A model generated the notes under the pieces. That model worked only from the letters and a program-made list of their open reading frames with translations, had not been told where the DNA came from and searched no databases. A DNA stretch of 7,387 nt, taken from positions 1 to 7,387 of the forward strand of contig DATHNE010000111.1 in NCBI GenBank assembly GCA_035486355.1. Reading direction: 5' to 3'. Source of the stretch: Palsa-883 sp035486355 (GTDB lineage: Bacteria > Pseudomonadota > Alphaproteobacteria > Acetobacterales > Acetobacteraceae). Shown here piece by piece: positions 6,615-7,387 of this stretch. Both the position numbers and the translations under genes were made by a program. The number at the start of each line of letters is the position of its first letter. The stretch's first letter is position 1.

Positions 6615-6815
6615 ATGAACGCTGAAATCACTTGGGATTTGGTCATGTCGGAAGATATGTCCTTCGCCGAAGGCTACTATCGCTTGGAAGGCGGGGATTG
6701 GCAGGTCGTCACGGCCTTCAAGACCGGGGGTATCCACCCGGTATGTGTCAGGAACGGCGTGAAATGGGATAGCGGCGTAACAGGCATGAATATCATCCTG
6801 CCGGATGATGCATGA
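6615..6815 (+). CDS. Small hypothetical protein, 66 residues
   Basis: I do not recognise this protein. It is acidic and tryptophan-containing, soluble, with no signal peptide or membrane segment; the C-terminal half has alternating hydrophobic residues suggesting beta strands and ends GMNIILPDDA. An in-frame TAA at 6609-6611 makes the ATG at 6615 the earliest start; a second Met at codon 11 (ATG at 6645) is an alternative. No clear Shine-Dalgarno is seen for either. Its GC content, counted by hand, is about 54%, well below that of the neighbouring operon, and its codon use is less GC-biased, which supports a different origin and argues that it is not a shadow of another frame. Its stop overlaps the ATG of the next tiny ORF by four bases (ATGA). 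Confidence 0.5.
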   Translation: MNAEITWDLVMSEDMSFAEGYYRLEGGDWQVVTAFKTGGIHPVCVRNGVKWDSGVTGMNIILPDDA

Positions 6816-6910
6816 TCAGCAAGTCGAGCTTACTACAGATAATGTCGGATGCCTTGGGGGTTGATCATTGGCGTGAAGTTACAGGCCCCGACTCAATGAA
6901 TCTGAGATAA
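6812..6910 (+). CDS. Tiny hypothetical ORF, 32 residues, overlapping the preceding one
   Basis: Starts at the ATGA that also holds the stop of the 66-residue ORF, the classic arrangement for translational coupling, and ends at TAA 6908-6910. The peptide begins MISKSSLLQIMSDALGVDHW and continues with charged and polar residues; it resembles ordinary protein rather than GC-rich random text. GC is about 46%, the lowest in the window. It could be the N-terminal end of a longer gene cut off by a later rearrangement, because unrelated high-GC sequence follows at once. No family recognised. Confidence 0.3.
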   Translation: MISKSSLLQIMSDALGVDHWREVTGPDSMNLR

Positions 6911-7232
6911 AGCCAACATCCGCCTCGCGCATAGCGAGCCAATCGCAACGTCCGTTACACGCTCGACCGATCCGAAAGCGGCCCGCCCGCTGCCCACCCA
7001 GACCGGCAGCACGGCGGGCGCTCTTGGTGCGGCCATACTTGCCGGCCGCTGGCTGCGCCGAAGAGAATCGGCTCCGGCGAGAACCGACCTCTGGGCGGGC
7101 TCGATCCTGTACATGATCGGTGCTGCGGTGGTCGGCGTTGCCTCCAGCGGATACGTTGGCGCGATCGGCGCCCTGGTCATGGCGAGCGCTGTCGCGTTCG
7201 CACTGATGCGATCGTCCCGCGGCAGCGGCTAA
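6906..7232 (+). pseudogene. C-terminal remnant of a membrane protein (possibly transporter)
   Basis: An open frame from just after TGA 6903-6905 to TAA 7230-7232 that has no ATG, GTG or TTG before the internal Met at 7110, so it has no usable start. The convincing part, from about 7008, reads ALGAAILAGRWLRRRE, a basic loop, and then WAGSILYMIGAAVVGVASSG followed by another hydrophobic run ending MRSSRGSG. This is one amphipathic or membrane segment, an Arg-rich cytoplasmic loop and two closely spaced membrane helices, as at the C-terminus of major-facilitator-type or similar transporters. The first part (6906-6990) looks like unrelated sequence joined on. I cannot name the family with confidence. 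It directly follows the low-GC tiny ORFs, consistent with a deletion or insertion that removed the front of the gene. Confidence 0.5.
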
Positions 7233-7263
7233 AGGGTCGGCCGGTACCTAGTACACCGATTCC

Positions 7264-7387
7264 ATGAAACCGACCTGTTGCGTGGGGATTCCATTTGAGG
7301 CCGCGGATTCCCAGATGCGGTCGCCTCTCACCCTATCAGCGAGACAGGTGGATGCGATGGCGGCGGCTCGGAAGGTGGTCGAACTAC
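7264..7387 (+). CDS. Possible start of a gene running off the window
   Basis: A frame open from TAG 7249-7251 to the end of the window, with ATG at 7264 and a second in-frame ATG at 7357. The second is preceded by AGGTGG (7346-7351) at a 5-base distance, a good ribosome binding site, so the true product may begin MAAARKVVEL. Only about ten residues are then visible, too few to identify a family. The longer form would add a Cys-containing leader (MKPTCCVGIPFEAADSQM...). Same direction as the remnant before it. Confidence 0.35.
   Translation, partial: MKPTCCVGIPFEAADSQMRSPLTLSARQVDAMAAARKVVEL

Noticed and set aside
6240..6737. Minus-strand 165-codon frame and overlapping plus-strand 107-codon frame (6295-6618)
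   Set aside because: Neither shows a motif or plausible protein composition, and the minus-strand one runs into both neighbouring plus-strand genes; the four-base overlap of the plus-strand one with the 66-residue ORF is probably chance.
1..7387. CRISPR array, tRNA, rRNA, intact insertion sequence or transposase
   Set aside because: No regularly spaced direct repeats, cloverleaf-like sequence, rRNA text or transposase motif was seen on either strand.

Overview
This 7.4-kb window is high-GC bacterial DNA, most likely from a proteobacterium. It carries a tripartite tricarboxylate transporter (TTT) with a Bug-type periplasmic receptor, a combination very common in alpha- and betaproteobacteria such as Acetobacteraceae and Bordetella-like lineages. 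The taxonomic guess rests only on gene content and base composition.

The core is a compact minus-strand operon, in transcription order: MmgE/PrpD-family protein (5179-3800), TctC-like receptor (3770-2799), TctB-like small membrane subunit (2779-2333), TctA-like large membrane subunit (2316-829). The gaps are 29, 19 and 16 bases. Divergently, across a 194-base intergenic region, lies a CE4/PuuE-like polysaccharide-deacetylase-family hydrolase (5374-6267, plus strand). The simplest reading is a uptake-and-catabolism unit for an organic acid: TctC captures it in the periplasm, TctA/TctB carry it across the membrane, and the MmgE/PrpD protein and the CE4-like hydrolase act on it or on a related compound inside the cell. 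The substrate cannot be read from the sequence. The divergent promoter region holds two similar inverted repeats with equal 7-base spacers, which are candidate operators. No regulator gene is in the window.

The left end (123-660, minus strand) is a decayed C-terminal part of a glycoside hydrolase family 2 enzyme (beta-glucuronidase/beta-galactosidase type), split over three reading frames.

The right end (6268-7387) is gene-poor. It has about 350 bases without a convincing gene, then two tiny overlapping ORFs of clearly lower GC, then a start-less remnant of a membrane protein with two hydrophobic segments, and finally the possible beginning of a new plus-strand gene that runs off the window. 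Both flanks therefore look like eroded accessory DNA around an intact transport/catabolism module.
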